Source: Microbacterium faecale
GTDB lineage: Bacteria > Actinomycetota > Actinomycetes > Actinomycetales > Microbacteriaceae
Reading direction: 5' to 3'
Assembly: GCF_014640975.1 (NCBI RefSeq)
Contig: NZ_BMHO01000001.1
Location: 1,126,166 to 1,190,165, forward strand
DNA length: 64,000 bases
The notes under the pieces were generated by a model. The model was not told where the DNA came from and did not search any database. It worked only from the letters and a program-made list of their open reading frames with translations. This document shows, one piece after another, positions 63,577 to 64,000 of the stretch (its first letter is position 1; each line of letters opens with the position of its first letter). The position numbers and the translations under genes were made by a program.

Positions 63577-63619
63577 CGTCAACTATAGTTGACGTTGCGC
63601 ATGTCGTCCAGCGGGCGAC
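63577..63619 (-). promoter_or_regulatory. Leaderless promoter with overlapping operator for the HTH-ABC operon
   Basis: On the minus strand TGGACG, 17 bp and TATAGT are followed 6 bp later by the ATG at 63575, so transcription would start at the ATG. CGTCAACTATAGTTGACG (63577-63594), a perfect 18-bp palindrome, covers the -10 element. Confidence 0.65.
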
Positions 63620-63967
63620 CTACCAGAGGATCGCGATGGACGCGTTGGCGAGCGTCAGCAGTCCGATCAGCCAGAAGATCGCCGCGGGAACGGATCCGGT
63701 GCGCTTCTGGCGCGCCCCGCCGATGCCGAGCAGTGCGCCGACCACGACGACGACGATGAGCTTCACGCCGATCTTCATGTAGTTCATGTCGCCGTCGAGT
63801 CCCCACGGCGCGGCGAGTGCGAGGCCTGCGACGAGGGCGATCACGAGACCCCATTGCATGACCTTCGAGACACCTCGCTTGCCGAAGAGCTCGACGATCC
63901 AGCCACCGAAGAGTACCGCGAACCCGATGAGGTGGACGATGATGACGACGTCGCGCAAGATATCCAT
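63620..63967 (-). CDS. Small integral membrane protein, function unknown
   Basis: The 115-residue product has four hydrophobic segments (VVIIVHLIGFAVLFGGWIVE; MQWGLVIALVAGLALAA; IGVKLIVVVVVGALLGIGGA; IFWLIGLLTLANASIAILW) with short basic loops. I do not recognise a family. The ATG at 63967 is close to the window end. It lies upstream of and in the same direction as the HTH gene but has a separate promoter-like region between. Confidence 0.8.
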   Translation of the reverse strand: MDILRDVVIIVHLIGFAVLFGGWIVELFGKRGVSKVMQWGLVIALVAGLALAAPWGLDGDMNYMKIGVKLIVVVVVGALLGIGGARQKRTGSVPAAIFWLIGLLTLANASIAILW

Positions 63968-64000
63968 GCTTCTACCTTACGTAGAATTATGCGGAAAGGC

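Noticed and set aside
61165..63588. 807-residue open frame opposite the ABC exporter
   Set aside because: It crosses two genes, a palindrome and an operator, and has skewed Arg/Asp/His composition.

Overview
The window is high-GC actinobacterial chromosome, most likely Microbacteriaceae and close to Microbacterium. The grounds are the GC-rich codon usage, frequent GTG and TTG starts, the order secY-adk-map-infA-rpmJ-rpsM-rpsK-rpoA-rplQ, the tRNA-Trp-secE-nusG-rplK-rplA and rplJ-rplL blocks, a GTP-type PEP carboxykinase, an LAxTG surface anchor and a RamB/ScfR-type regulator. No rRNA, CRISPR array or prophage was seen. The species is an inference.

Layout. 1-7624: end of the spc operon and the alpha operon (L30, L15, SecY, Adk, MetAP, a DsbA-like thiol oxidoreductase, IF1, L36, S13, S11, RpoA, L17); rpsD is not in its common place before rpoA. 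7637-10333: an accessory island with perfect palindromes, a DUF559 (Vsr-like fold) gene and an ISL3-family insertion sequence that split one palindrome. 10378-14100: tRNA-Tyr, a membrane protein, an inositol-phosphatase-family enzyme, an M23 peptidase, tRNA-Thr and tRNA-Met. 14123-28444: a divergent carbohydrate-acid or sugar catabolic cluster with DeoR and GntR regulators, an ABC importer without its ATPase, two zinc dehydrogenases, an enolase-superfamily dehydratase, an aldehyde dehydrogenase, a PFK-family kinase, two different class I-type aldolases, a TauE/SafE exporter and a DUF1611 protein. 28574-34556: a two-component system with a DUF4097 protein, a second TauE/SafE protein, a HadA/HadB-like hydratase pair and murB. 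34654-35975: a second DUF559 gene bracketed by five copies of a different palindrome. 35978-41614: an aminotransferase, tRNA-Trp, secE, nusG, a VOC/WYL divergent pair, rplK and rplA. 41768-44472: a SipW/TasA-like secreted-fibre operon and acylphosphatase. 44501-46989: a structured inverted-repeat element and an MFS-MarR efflux operon. 47073-49033: an orphan YqaJ nuclease and the L10 leader with rplJ-rplL. 49206-55355: a membrane-tethered ECF sigma factor with FN3 domains, a META lipoprotein and a sortase-anchored S1 protease. 55405-57784: ZTP riboswitch, glyA and folD. 57790-63967: a RamB-like regulator, pckG, an ABC exporter with a small HTH protein, and a membrane protein.

The best candidate for something undescribed is the repeated module 'palindromes - TGGATAAC motif - DUF559 gene - palindromes'. 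It occurs twice with homologous proteins but unrelated palindrome sequences. A third related palindrome (61360-61408) has no gene, which suggests a gene-associated palindrome family comparable in logic to REP/RAYT systems. Other leads are the tethered sigma factor, two copies of a non-coding element with terminal inverted repeats (32291-32449 and 44501-44723), an apparent AUU start codon in the WYL regulator, and an L17 protein ending in a sunset-like module.

All coordinates and motifs were read by eye. Family names rest on recognised motifs, not on database searches.
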